Position numbers and translations under genes: made by a program
Part shown: positions 53,531 through 64,000 of the stretch, piece by piece
Position numbering within the stretch: the first letter of the stretch is position 1
Layout of the letters: each line of letters starts with the position of its first letter
DNA from: Lithospermum erythrorhizon
Lineage: Eukaryota > Streptophyta > Magnoliopsida > Boraginales > Boraginaceae
Length of the DNA stretch: 64,000 nucleotides
Direction of reading: 5' to 3'
Assembly (NCBI GenBank): GCA_019722365.1
Contig: JADFUC010001705.1
Span: 62,001-126,000, forward strand
The notes under the pieces: generated by a model
Seen by the model: only the letters and a program-made list of their open reading frames with translations
Told to the model about the DNA's origin: nothing
Databases searched by the model: none

Positions 53531-54915
53531 CCACTCGAGAACTCCTCAAGCGACCTCGGAAAACTCCCGAGCGTTGAATCCCGACTGACCCAACAGACAA
53601 CGCCCCAACAATAGCTACAAGCGATTAACAATCACGACTAATCAATCCACACAATCGAGAGTTCACTTCCAAGTAAGAAGACCACTACTCGTGAACGCGT
53701 AACATTTTGAGAATCTACTTGACCTTGAACAGCAGTAACACACTAGAATCGTACTTGATCTCGGCGATCCACCTGGGTGGGCTCAGCAGTAAGAAAACCA
53801 CTGCTCGTGAACACTTATGCTAACGCTTTTCTCAAAGAAAAGTTGTACTCTTGAACCGGATAATCCCTGAATAGATTAGTAAGTATTACAATTTTAGCTC
53901 TATATAACTCCTTAATGGTGGATGAAGTTGAAGCTTGTTTTAATGTCCTTGTTGAGTAGATATAAATTTGATGAAGCTTATTTTCTCTCTTGAGCTTAAA
54001 TGGCTTGTGAATCTTTCATGCTATCCTTGTCTACGTATAAAAAATTAAGCCTGATTCTAGTCCAGAAGTCTAGGGATAATCAAAATTGAAGCTTATTCTA
54101 GGAGAGATTTTGATGTTCAAAATAAGAGAGATTTTCCTTAAAAATGTCTAACAAATGTTTGAAAGGCTTGGGAAGAAAAGGTTTAGTGGGGTTTATGGTG
54201 TAAGATTGGAAATCAAGCAGTAAAGGGGCAATTCGGTCCCAATCATTTCGATACGATTAAGGGAGCCGTCCGGAATAATTTAACTAAGTGATTTTGTGGA
54301 AGTTTACGTTCGGCCCGATCGGGTCTTCCAGTAGGCCCTGCAGGCGGTGGTGCTTCGAGCGAGCAACAAACTGACTTAAAACTGCGTTTCTGCAGCCGTT
54401 ATAACTCCGATTTTAACGATTCAAAAGGCGTTGGAAATCTATTTTTAAACACTTTAATAATATGATTTGAAACATTAATATTTTCAAAATATTTTATTTT
54501 GAAAAACATCTTAAAGCTTTGAAGCTTATTTAACAATTTTTTGTCAAGAATGATTTGAAAAGATATCCGTATAAGATCTTCCAGCTAAGATTATTCAGGG
54601 ACTTTTAAACTATTCTTGGAAGCTAACTTTTGCTTTTTCCTTAACACTCTTGAATCCTCTTCTTTGAATCATTTGACATTGAATCGTTTGCTTTTGAAAA
54701 TCTTGACTTACCCGATACTGATAGTCTTGTGCTTGCTAAATAAATTATATCACTTTGAAGTCCTCATGAATATATTTCTAACATGAATACATAAAAATAC
54801 TTAATGTATGTGTTAGATAGTAAATCAATGTTTAGTAATCACATAAAAAAAGAATGCGGATACATGGTCAACAGCTTGTACAACCTTAATAAACCGCGAA
54901 TTACGAAATGCAACT
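53531..54915. other. Intergenic DNA, unassigned
   Basis: A GC-richer stretch lies at 53540-53800, containing two similar 'aagtaagaagaccactactcgtgaac' and 'cagtaagaaaaccactgctcgtgaac'-type blocks (about 53675 and 53790), so part of it is repeated. No ORF or known family is recognised. Confidence 0.35.
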
Positions 54916-57452
54916 TGTAATAACGAATTCGAAAAAAAAAAAAAAAATTTTAAATTTTCGATTCGGCGGTGGGACCCGGGGAATAGTATGTTTTTCGATG
55001 ATAATATTATTTAAGTATTAAAACTTTTTGAGCCGAATTTCATTTATAATTTGTAGTGTTTGCCATGGAAAATTTTATCTTTGAATGGCGGGTTAGAGTG
55101 AGTTTAAATACGATAAGCGGAGAATGCTTAAAGCGAGCGGACTCAGATTTTTTTATAAATATCTGCAAGCTTATCCTCAGCGTCCTTAAACCAAGTCATC
55201 GTCTTCGTCTTGTTCATTTTGTGAAATACTTCCTCTCCCTACATGAACATTTTTTAATTTTATATAATATGATTGTCAAACTTATTTCGAAATCGGTTGC
55301 TTAGAATATTGTTCTCCCCGTAATTCTCTTCGATTTAAGGTAAGAGAAATTTCAAGTCTTTAGAGATATTTCTTGGGTTTTGACATAGTTGACTTTTAGT
55401 TGTGGCTTTTCATAATTTGAATTTTATGATAAATCTTAGTTGGTTATGGGTTACATGTGGCGATATTTGAGTGATGAATTCGTGATTTAGAGATGGATTT
55501 GAGGGCGTTATGAGTCGAGAGATGACTTTTGGGTTTTCAGTTGACTTTTTATGTGGATATTTTTATAAGACTTTAAATGTGTAGGAGGTTATATTGGGAC
55601 CTTATTCTAGTTGTTATGATGTTAAATTGGTGATTTAAAATTTATTTAAAGGGAGTTATGTCGAAAAAGTGTTAATTCCAAGTTGAGTTATAATTGATAT
55701 TTCGGAGTATAGATTGTTAATTATGGACCTGCTGATTAATTAGAATGACTTATAAGTTCATTTGTAATGAGAAGTGATAAGATGGAATTTAGCGGGGAAT
55801 CGTTTGGGTTGTGTCCGGTGGGATTATAACTCGATAGTTTATCCGTCGAGTTAGACTGTTTAGAATAGTTATACGAGTTGGTTATGTATCTTCGAGCCTT
55901 GGGTATAGTAATAGGTCTTGATTATAATTTGCAGGTGTTGTTTAGGCGTTGATCGTGGAAAAGAGTTACCTTGATTGTCTTTGAGAAGGTTTTTGCGGTA
56001 GTAGCGGAGGTGAGTCTTGCTCTACTTGGGTGTTACTTGCGTACTTACCTTGATTTGTGATATACATGTTATTGTGTGGTGTGATTATGTGAGAATGATG
56101 TACATGCCATTGTGTTATGATTATGTGAGAATGATATACATGTAATTATTGTGTTATGTGGTGTGTGTTTACGTGGCGAAGATTCTTTGGAGGTAAGTAA
56201 CGACGAACTCCCCAACTTATATTCTACGAATTACGTGGCCTTTCGGCTATTATGTGTAATGGCACTGTCGGCACTTTTGATATGTTGTGGCGCTTGTCGT
56301 GATTGTGATTGATTCTACGATTGTGGGATGTTTTTAGGCGTGTCTTTAATATCTTGTTTGGGAGTGGAGTAGTTGTTTGGGTTATGCGTGAGTTTGAGGC
56401 ACTTGAGTATACGGGGGTGACCTATAGTTGGGATTACTAGGGATTAGGTAGTTCTCCTTCATACAGGATATGTGGCTATTATTTTATGCTCTGTTATAGC
56501 GTGCGGTTTGGCACTCTTGTTATAAGAGCGGTATGACTTTCTCTTTTGATCGCTTTCTTTGTGTGTGCATTGTCGGTGTGACCACATCTTACGGTATAAG
56601 CGTGCGGTTTGGCCTTATACTTGAGTATAAGAGCGGTGTTTAATAGCAGTTGATCCATTCTGCGGGTAGAGCAGTTGAGTATGTAATGCGTTAGAGGTTA
56701 GTCTTGTGGAGATATGAGAGATAGAAGGTGATGACTAGAGTTATAGTCGATGTTGAGTCTCTGTGATTTCATTTTGGGTGATTGTGTGCTTTATTGAGAC
56801 CTTCCATTATATCTTAACATGTTATGCCTGAGACCTTCTTTGGAACCTTATTGTATGACTTATTTAGGTAGTCCTGAATATATATATATTATTCATATTT
56901 GATTATTAAATTCGACTATCTCGTTCATTGTAGTAAGTTCACCCACATTGTTAAGTTCGCTAGGCAGCAGCTTCGCCCCGCACCCGCTATTGGCGGCATT
57001 TTCATTGTGCGAGGGTGGCCAATTGGATAGTTGAGCCAAATTTGGTTGAAGTTTGTTCAAGTGGCTAGGTGGCGTCGAATTGGCCGAAGGATCACTCATG
57101 ATCGATTTGATGTGTTGTCATTGTTTTGATTGTTATTTTTCCTTTTGAAACTTTAGCGCTTGTCGGCGGGTTGTCATTTTGTATTAAAGGAGTGCAATCA
57201 CTTACTTTCTACATTGTAGCACTTGCCGGCGTACTTTATTTTGGAGATATGTTGTGTATATATTTATGGGTTGGTCGTTTCGATATCGGTGATGGATTAT
57301 AAATTTTAAAATTGTTTTGATTTGGGAAACTTAATTATGCTCACATTTGGATGAAGCAATTGTATTTAATTTGAGTCGTCCATCGGTTTGGTGACTTCCG
57401 TGTTCGGATTTAATGACTACCGCGCCAGGCGACTGGGGCGGTCGTTCTGTAA
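54916..57452 (+). mobile_element. Large LTR, copy D (opposite orientation, shortened)
   Basis: Begins TGTAATAACG, the complement of the copy B right end, and ends near 57452 in 'ggggcggtcgttctgta', close to the complement of the copy C inner end. In between it carries the same landmarks in reverse: 'gattatgtgagaatgatata' (about 56085-56145), 'gtgcggtttgg...gtataag' palindrome remnants (56500-56640), and 'gatgttgagtctctgtgattt' (about 56745-56770). At about 2.54 kb it is 1 kb shorter than copy C, and the palindrome array is reduced to two units. No primer-binding site follows. Confidence 0.7.
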
Positions 57453-58259
57453 CTAATGCAATCTGATTAATCCTAAAACAAAGTCTAGAATTTGTTCTTA
57501 TGAGGTTGTGCTGCGTTTCGAGAAAAGCCTTGATTGAGAAGCGAAACGATCCAAGCGCTGGAGTTAAGCGATTGAGAAGCAGACATGAAGCCACGCAATA
57601 TCCAACGAATTGTAATAGGTTATATCCGCGTGGAGGCGGAATCGACAGATGATTCCCCGTAATCTTAGTAGCAAACCCAACGTTGTTCTTTTTATTTTGT
57701 CTGGGTGTTTAGAGAGAAAGTCGTTTTGATAGTGAAAATAACTCTAGATCGCAATTCTAGGCGAGGCGAGGTAGAAGAACTTAGTGTCACATTGACTGAG
57801 GCTTTTCGGATGTATCGGAGACGAGCTCGAGGGGAGCTCGTGGTTCCGTATTAAATGGAATATCGAGGTGGTGGAGGCTATGGCCAGAGAGGCATACGAA
57901 GCCCGAGGAATGCATTTCAAAGGAAGTTTGTTTTTAGAATCAAATAAGCCTCAGCCAGCTAGGGAGTGGGGATATGATAATCCTGAGAGAGTCTCGAGCC
58001 AAGAGCAACACGAGAACACAAAATTAAGCAATCGTAAATAAAAATAGATATAAAAATAAGCAATAAAGTAGCAGCAATAACACCGGACCGAAAACAAATA
58101 GGAGATATCCGGACCCTAAAGGGAAGACCTTCGTTGTTTTCAAAAACAAAATTTCCTTTCGTATGTGTGGTCGTAGCACTTAATGGAGTGGGCTACAACA
58201 GTTGTAAATGTTACTTGTATTTGAAAACTTGCCATGGAGAAAGTCCATAATAATATGAC
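57453..58259. other. Repeat-derived sequence downstream of LTR copy D
   Basis: Moderately GC-rich with short open stretches. One plus-strand stretch at 57855-57950 reads a G/R-rich peptide ('EYRGGGGYGQRG') but has no supported start or family. It may be interior retrotransposon sequence. Confidence 0.25.
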
Positions 58260-58800
58260 TTCGGGCGGTGGTCTGTGGCGGGTGGGTCGGAGTTACGGAG
58301 TTGGAATTTGGGCCGAGCAAACATATATCTACTCTTGGCTCATACGGGCTTGAAATACCTTCTGGCCAGCTTTGTTTTGGTGGAGAGGAGGCGTAAAACA
58401 GCTATGGATTCTAGATGGGGAGGTAGTGGATGGGGGAGTGAGCAGGTGGAGCCTGGAGTTGGAGGTAGTGGTTAAGATGGAAAATGACGAAGGTGGGAGT
58501 GGTGCGGTGGAGTTTTTGGGAGATGGGGGAAGGTGTATGGGGGTGGGGTGAAAGTTTTTGTTGGGAGAAATTTGTTGAGGCCGGATTTGGTGAATTAAAT
58601 CCTCACGAAGCTGAGTAGTGGTGTCGTTGGTGGGGGAAGGGGAAAGTGATGGAGGATGGTAAGACGGAAGATGGATGGGGGTGGAGAGGGAAGAGGTGTG
58701 TGGAGGCGAAATACAAAAGGAGGAGACTTTTCATCTTTTAGAGAGAAGGGGGAAGTGGGGTGGAGGTTTTAGTGGGAGGCGGTTGAGACTGATTTGGTTT
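58260..58800. other. G-rich (plus strand) low-complexity tract
   Basis: Over about 540 bp the plus strand is dominated by G and A with very few C, with many GGG and GGGG runs (for example 'gatgggggaaggtgtatggg' near 58526 and 'ggggaaggggaaagtgatgg' near 58632). The minus strand is correspondingly C/T-rich and has proline-rich open stretches, but no complete reading frame. The plus ORF at 58275-58475 is compositional. Confidence 0.6.
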
Positions 58801-60446
58801 TGGGGAATTTGATTTATTTATTGATTATTCAATATGGACATTTTTAATTATTTGATGCCTCCTTTTGTCTTGATTTTCTTACAAATACTCCGTACTTTTT
58901 TTCTATAAGATAGTCATTATACTTTATAACGTTAAGACACATTCGTCGTACATGGCGTTCACCAGACGATCTGGCGGCATTTCGAATGACTTTTTGATCG
59001 CGCGTGTTTGAAGTGTCGAAATGAATGCTTGTTATAGCTTACATTTGTCTTTTGAGGTTAATTGCGGCGAAATATATGCTTGAACTATATTAAGTGGTTA
59101 ATTGTTCAAAATTCTGTGTATAATATTCAGTAAAATAAAGGCAATGAATTGATTAGATTGTTGATAGGCGTTGTTTCATTGGGGAATTTAGAATGTACAA
59201 ATTATAATTTTAATTTTAGAGTATAATTTATTCCGATTATGAATTATTTTTTTGTGATTTTAGAGTTTATGATACAATGTAGAATTTAATTATATAGAAA
59301 TTTATTTGTTGAATTTTCTAGTACTAAAAATTTTAATTTTAAAATAAATTTTCATAATTGATTAACGCAATAACTTGGCTTATTCAGATTTAATGAAAAA
59401 TGATATTATGCATTATGACTTTTTGTGGAAAATAGTGAAAATATAAATTATATAGTGAAAATGACCATTCCAACTTGCTAATGCATGTTTATTAAGATTT
59501 TCATAATTTTAAATTGCTTTCAATTTTAATGAATTTGGAATGAAAATGTTCACACTGAATTGACATACAATTTAAAATGAATTTGGAATGAAATGTTCAT
59601 AGTTGACTTATAGTTATTAACAAACTTATTCAACATAATGAAATCTGAAATTAGCCGCCAGAAAAATTTTGTGGCAAATAATTGAAATATCGATAATATT
59701 ATCTCCGTCCCTAAAAGATTGTCGCATTTAAGCTTTTGACTTTTAATAATTGAACTTTGACCATAATATTTTTGTTGTGTTGTATAATATTTGATGAAAA
59801 TATATCGATAGAAAGAATTTAAAAAATATTTTTTATTGATATGTTTTGTAAAATATTAGCAAAACTCTGGCTTAATATCTAGAATAATTCAGTATTAAAG
59901 AATCAGCGATAATCTTTGGGCAGAGGAAATATAAGTTTTTTGTTTGTTACTTGAGTCACATTATTGACACTATGTATGTTTATTAGCTTTAAATTGTATA
60001 CATTTTGTTTGAAATACTTTTTAATCTGATGTAATTTGTTGGATTTGATCTTTTTGGTAATACATTTTTGTGGTATGATCATACTTTTTTATCTAATTGA
60101 TATGATCATACTTTTTTATCTAATTTTACATTTTCTTTTGTGATTTCTTTAGAGACAGTGATTTGAATCTGGTTGCATTTGGGTTTGATTTAAGTGTTTT
60201 ACTTTTGAGAGTTTGTAGCACGTTACTCATTTAACTAAGGTGCATCATCAAGGTATTTGATTATTGTAGTATGATTGATTCACATATTTCTATTGATATT
60301 TTTTTGCCACGTCTCAAATTAACAACTATAAGTACTTATTGTGCCTAGAGATTATAGTAGTCACGACATTATATAGTAATTTGGCAAATTAATATGACAT
60401 ATGTCCATAATTCTTACACTGTATTCTATTTTGTCTAGCTATCATA
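58801..60446. other. AT-rich intergenic DNA with MITE-like fragment
   Basis: 'tatctccgtccctaaaagat' at 59699-59718 is a Stowaway-like end related to 18345. A 27-bp unit 'tatgatcatacttttttatc' plus 'taattg(a)' occurs twice in tandem at about 60074-60125. No gene was recognised. Confidence 0.4.
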
Positions 60447-62546
60447 ATGGCAAAATCAAAAGAAGCAAGCTTAAATGAGGAAGGAGATTCACACAACTCA
60501 AGATATCGGCACATGTGCAAACCACAAGCTATTTACACAATGCTTAATGTTCTCGGACCAGAGAAAGCTCAACGGCATGAAGAAAGAAAATATTGTTAAA
60601 GTCAGCAGGATTTTTGGTCACTCTTGCAAATATGCAATTGGACGAAGATTACGGGAGAGTTTGTAAAGTTCTACTCGGATAACTTTGAAAAGGAACAAAG
60701 TCATATCAAACTGAGCAAGTTCGAAACTTTGTAGGAAAGCCAAAAAGATGTGGAAAGAGTTTATGATCTGCCCACAGGTGGAAAAGTTGTAAACCCAAAC
60801 AACTGTAAAGAAAAGGACATAACAACTCTGAGGGTTGAGTTCGGTCTAAGTGTCATCATTCCAGACATAAACCTGGTGACTCAAAGAGATATGTTACAAG
60901 TCAAGGCGGTGTTAATCTTTATTATGGACCAACGCATGGTGCAAGGCGGTGTTAATCTTTATTCTGGACTAGCTTCTTTGTTCGGACAATTATGACGACA
61001 TGTTGCTTTAGTATGTGAAAATCGTAGCAGACCTGAGCAAAGTATCATCATATAATTGGACCAAACATATTCTGCAACATCTGCAAATAGGAACGTAAGG
61101 CCTAAATAATTCAAAGAAGATAGATTTCTTTTTGGCGAGTTCAAGGTGGAACTTGGCATACATTAATTCGATATATGATTAAATGCTTGATTGACATATG
61201 CATTGTCTTACTTACAATACAGATTCACTACATAGAGAGGATGAGTCCTAAACTTCATTTTTCGCACGGAACATATACCAAGTCAACTCTGAAAGACTGG
61301 GACGTAACTACTATGCTTGGAGACATCAAGAGCATAAGCAAACATGTTGTGTTAGCACACGGGATAACTTCAGGTTATGCTCATAAACCATACAAGAAAT
61401 GCAACGCGGAAAAACTTATTCCCTTTGATCCACATAACTACCCAACCAAAAGGTATGTACAAAGATAACAAACAAATTTAAAATTTTATTTTGCTAGAAT
61501 TCAACTATTAAAAATATATGTTAGTATACTATCTTATGTGTGTAAAAATTGTAGGAGCTATAGTATACATAATTTGTGGAAGATCAAACTGAGGCATATA
61601 AGGTGGTACAATCAAAACTGAATGCTCGATTATCTTCTACCGTAATAGAAGAGAATGACGGAGAATCTAGAGGCACAGATGAAGAAAGCGCAAATGAAGG
61701 GATAAAGAGAGTAGTGATATCGGAGGTGAGAAAGATACTGACAGTGAAGATGAAAGAAGCGGGAAGAATGGAAATACTAATGATGACAATGTTGCGAGGT
61801 CGACAATTAAGAGAGTGACGATTGGGATGAACCCTCATGGAAAGAAGCAGTAAAGGAAACAAGTGGATCAAGGAAGTGACCCTAGCCAAAAAGAAGGAAT
61901 GATAGCAAAACAAAGGAAGTTATGGTAGAACATACGAAAATGAGTAGAATGGAGAACACTGATGAAAGTGAGATAGTTGAATCATTTTTTGAGGGTTCAG
62001 GTCTCTTCTAAAGTCTCCTGGCATCTACTTAAAATATAGTGTATTTAATAGTTTTTATCATTATACTTTAAAAGAACAATCACATACAGTTCTTCGACTA
62101 GTCACTCAATGATAATTGACTTAGATCTTCTTTAATGTGAACGTTACCGTTTGTTGCTGATTACTTAATATTTTTAACAGAAGTCGACGCGGGAGAATAC
62201 GTAATTATGGACAATGTGGACAAGGTTGTGCAACTTGTTTGTGCTACACAACCTAATAAGGAAACTCCTAAGGCGGATCATATAAACAGAGATATTGGAG
62301 AGCAGTTGATGGATATCAGTCCATCCTATTTCAAATTGTAAGTATTAAACATGGTAGTATAAATTTATAGCTAAACTGATATAGATGTTAAGGTAGTCTG
62401 TATGTGTTTATACAATGGTTATAAAATTATTTAATTGGCTAATCGTTGTTAATATTACAGGTTGAGCCAAACTCCTCCTGACTTGAAGCAGAACTTTGCT
62501 GGCAGTTTTGAAAAAGTAAAAAATTCTTTTACAGAAAAATGAAAAG
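60447..62546 (+). pseudogene. Broken transposon-type gene, perhaps Ulp1-associated mobile protein
   Basis: Starts 'MAKSKEASLNEEGD' at 60447 and continues in shifting frames: 'WTKITGEFVKFYS' (about 60630), 'VYDLPTGGKVVNP' (60750-60995 ORF), 'HGTYTKSTLKDW' (61175-61468), an acidic or charged block (61576-61818), and then 'GEYVIMDNVDKVVQLV' (about 62190) spliced or shifted to 'LSQTPPDLKQNFAGSF' and a stop near 62540. The 'VYDLPTGGK' block recalls the N-terminal region of plant Ulp1-type (C48) proteases carried by MULE elements, but no protease catalytic triad is visible. Several stops interrupt it, and a 22-bp block is duplicated 40 bp apart at 60902 and 60942. Confidence 0.3.
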
Positions 62547-62585
62547 TTGTTCAACTGGAGGTCGATCTCATTGAGAAAGATGCAT

Positions 62586-62614
62586 CAATGATTTTTTGTG
62601 ACAAAAAATCATTG
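62586..62614. other. Perfect 13-bp inverted repeat with 3-base loop
   Basis: CAATGATTTTTTG, loop TGA, CAAAAAATCATTG. It is immediately framed by a repeated 'tcattgagaaaga' (62568-62580 and 62609-62621), so the hairpin may have arisen by a local template-switch duplication. Confidence 0.9.
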
Positions 62615-63361
62615 AGAAAGAGATGCAATAGTAAGGAAACAAAAACTGTTTGTATATAACTTGAAAGCATAGCATGATATTACTATTTATAAAACTTGTA
62701 TATTATAATCAGACACCGTTAGCATAGATCCCACCAGATGCATAACATGTGGTATCTGAAGACGATATTGAAATTGAAAAGAGATGGATTAAATTAAGTA
62801 GCCAGAACAAGTTGATTACACCAAAAAAATACAAGAGGAAAATGGATCCTGTGCCAAAGTTGTCTATCTAGTTGAAAAGCCCTTACGATGGGTATGTCCA
62901 TAAACATCTAACATTCTCAACGTGTGTTGACAAATTAACCACCAGTTTTCAGTTGTCGGTAATAGAACCATTCACTAAATCAAACTTAATAATTTCGGAT
63001 TCTACCAATACCTCATTCGGCGTGAATTGTTGTCATATTTCCCAACACGTATAACATTAATGGTACCATGTTTCAGCTCTTCACGGCTTCGATAAGCTAC
63101 AAAAAAAAAAAAATTATGTCAATTGAAAAAATAAACATAAAGGGAAAAGTAAACTAATAATTAGCAAGACTAAAATAAAACTGAACAACACCGGACTGTA
63201 TCTAGAAATTAACTATATCTATCATCCTTAATGACTAGAATATAAAAACATGCAAGTGGGAATTACTGGTTAATAAATACAAACAACACCGAATGAAAGA
63301 AAAAAAAGCTGAATACATCAGAACACATCCAAAAAGTGAAAACTTAACAATGTATTACCGA
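62615..63361. other. Repeat-derived spacer, partly coding-like
   Basis: 62750-63054 has open plus-strand stretches ('EDDIEIEKRWIKLSSQNK', then after a stop 'LKSPYDGYVHKHLTFS') that may continue the broken gene on the left. 63060-63360 is AT-rich without recognisable content. Confidence 0.3.
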
Positions 63362-64000
63362 AATCTTGTAAATTTTGCAAGCGTCAAACTTCTTCTGAAT
63401 TAACTCAAACATCGCAGGATTTAAAACCTCAATCGCATCCATCATCAAACCACAACTAGGATGCCTATTCTCGACAACAGTGTTCTACATCAACGAGTCA
63501 AACATCAACTCGTGGTGAGGCAGATCATCAACGAGATCCTGGAACCTAGACAACAAATGAAAGATGGAATGTTCGCACTTCAGATAAAAACGAGCAAACG
63601 CATTGAACTGTTTGCTAAGCTGGATGATCTTCTTCCCAACCGTGAACGTATCCTTAACGCAGGCAAAAGACCATTGCATCCTACTGGTGCATATGAACTT
63701 CAACTACTTGATATTATATTCGATACGAGTGCTGAAATATTTTTCAATCATATGGTTCCTAGAGTATTCAAATTGATCTTCGCTATCGACATGTTTAACA
63801 AGGTGTTTAGGAGGTTTTGAAAGGCATTATGGCATTAAGATTTCCAAAGTTTAGCTAAAAATCTACAGTAGCCCTACCACCAAGTCTCTTGATCGCATTT
63901 TGCTTGATATGCCAAGAACACAAAGTGTGAAAAACATCTGAAAATACTTCACGAATACCAACAACGATTCCAGGATTGATTAGTCATAAATGTCACCGGC
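63362..64000 (-). pseudogene. FAR1-related (MULE-type) transposase, C-terminal part
   Basis: The minus strand enters from the right edge with 'VFSDVFHTLCSWHIKQNAIK' (about 63890-63950), the MULE transposase catalytic-domain end containing the conserved C-x-W-H-I. After frame breaks it continues with 'CVKDTFTVGKKIIQLSKQFNA' (63485-63703 ORF), the FAR1/FHY3-type segment, then 'DLVDDLPHHELMFDSL'. After a stop come 'NRHPSCGLMMDAIEVLNPAM' and 'LIQKKFDACKIYKI' (63365-63480), ending at a possible donor 'gtaata'. Stops after 'GGRATVDF' (about 63870) and at 63485 show it is decayed. The N-terminal part lies outside the window. Confidence 0.8.

Noticed and set aside
56893..57099. Minus-strand ORF starting MSDPSANSTPP, gag-like start
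   Set aside because: Lies inside the large LTR copy D, where other copies have homologous non-coding sequence. The resemblance is limited to a few residues.

Overview
The window is nuclear DNA of a flowering plant. The evidence is intron-rich genes with GT-AG introns and AT-rich flanks, plant-specific gene families, Stowaway-type MITEs, and nested plant LTR retrotransposons, hAT and MULE (FAR1-type) remnants. A core eudicot is likely. The recurring 'tactccgta' repeat ends and the SINE type make me lean towards Caryophyllales (beet/spinach relatives), but that is an impression only. Transposon-derived DNA fills well over half the window. Four protein-coding genes sit in two gene islands.

Left repeat block (1-17,640). 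Three same-orientation (minus-strand) copies of one very large LTR (about 3.57 kb) occupy 1-11,955. The right-hand copy has clean TG...CA ends and an initiator-Met tRNA primer-binding site. Together with the next copy it frames a 2-kb internal region with no recognisable coding sequence, so it looks like a non-autonomous LARD-type retrotransposon. Each LTR carries a tandem array of a small palindrome (CTTATAC...GTATAAG), and the array period differs between copies. The block from 11,956 to 15,445 is a large inverted duplication of transposon sequence. A decayed hAT transposase lies at 15,190-16,450.

Gene island 1 (17,650-26,810). A complete PRMT1-type protein arginine methyltransferase gene is on the plus strand: nine coding exons, including an 11-nt microexon, and 362 aa. 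A saposin-like ER protein gene (MSAP/TLR4-regulator/canopy family, seven coding exons, about 300 aa) is on the minus strand. Its second intron cannot be joined in frame with canonical sites.

Middle repeat block (26,810-45,420). This holds a LINE remnant, two inverted arrays of the same 50-bp minisatellite about 9.5 kb apart, a decayed Ty1/copia element between them (minus strand, 32,115-40,779), a 30-bp-TIR element next to it, and a Stowaway-type MITE.

Gene island 2 (45,478-52,600). A USP-like/protein-kinase gene (nine coding exons, plus strand) reads 671 aa but probably carries a frameshift just after the kinase domain. It converges on an intact CAF1 deadenylase gene (273 aa, minus strand, single coding exon with an intron in its 5' UTR).

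Right repeat block (52,600-64,000). A tRNA-derived SINE-like fragment comes first, then a fourth copy of the large LTR in the opposite orientation, a strikingly G-rich tract, a broken plus-strand transposon-type gene, and the C-terminal part of a FAR1/MULE transposase running off the right edge on the minus strand.

The four host genes act in separate processes: protein/histone arginine methylation, ER folding, kinase signalling and mRNA deadenylation. Nothing suggests a functional cluster. I found no convincing new biological system. The most interesting items are the palindrome arrays in the giant LTRs, the large inverted transposon duplication, the inverted minisatellites, and the splice and frame oddities in two host genes.
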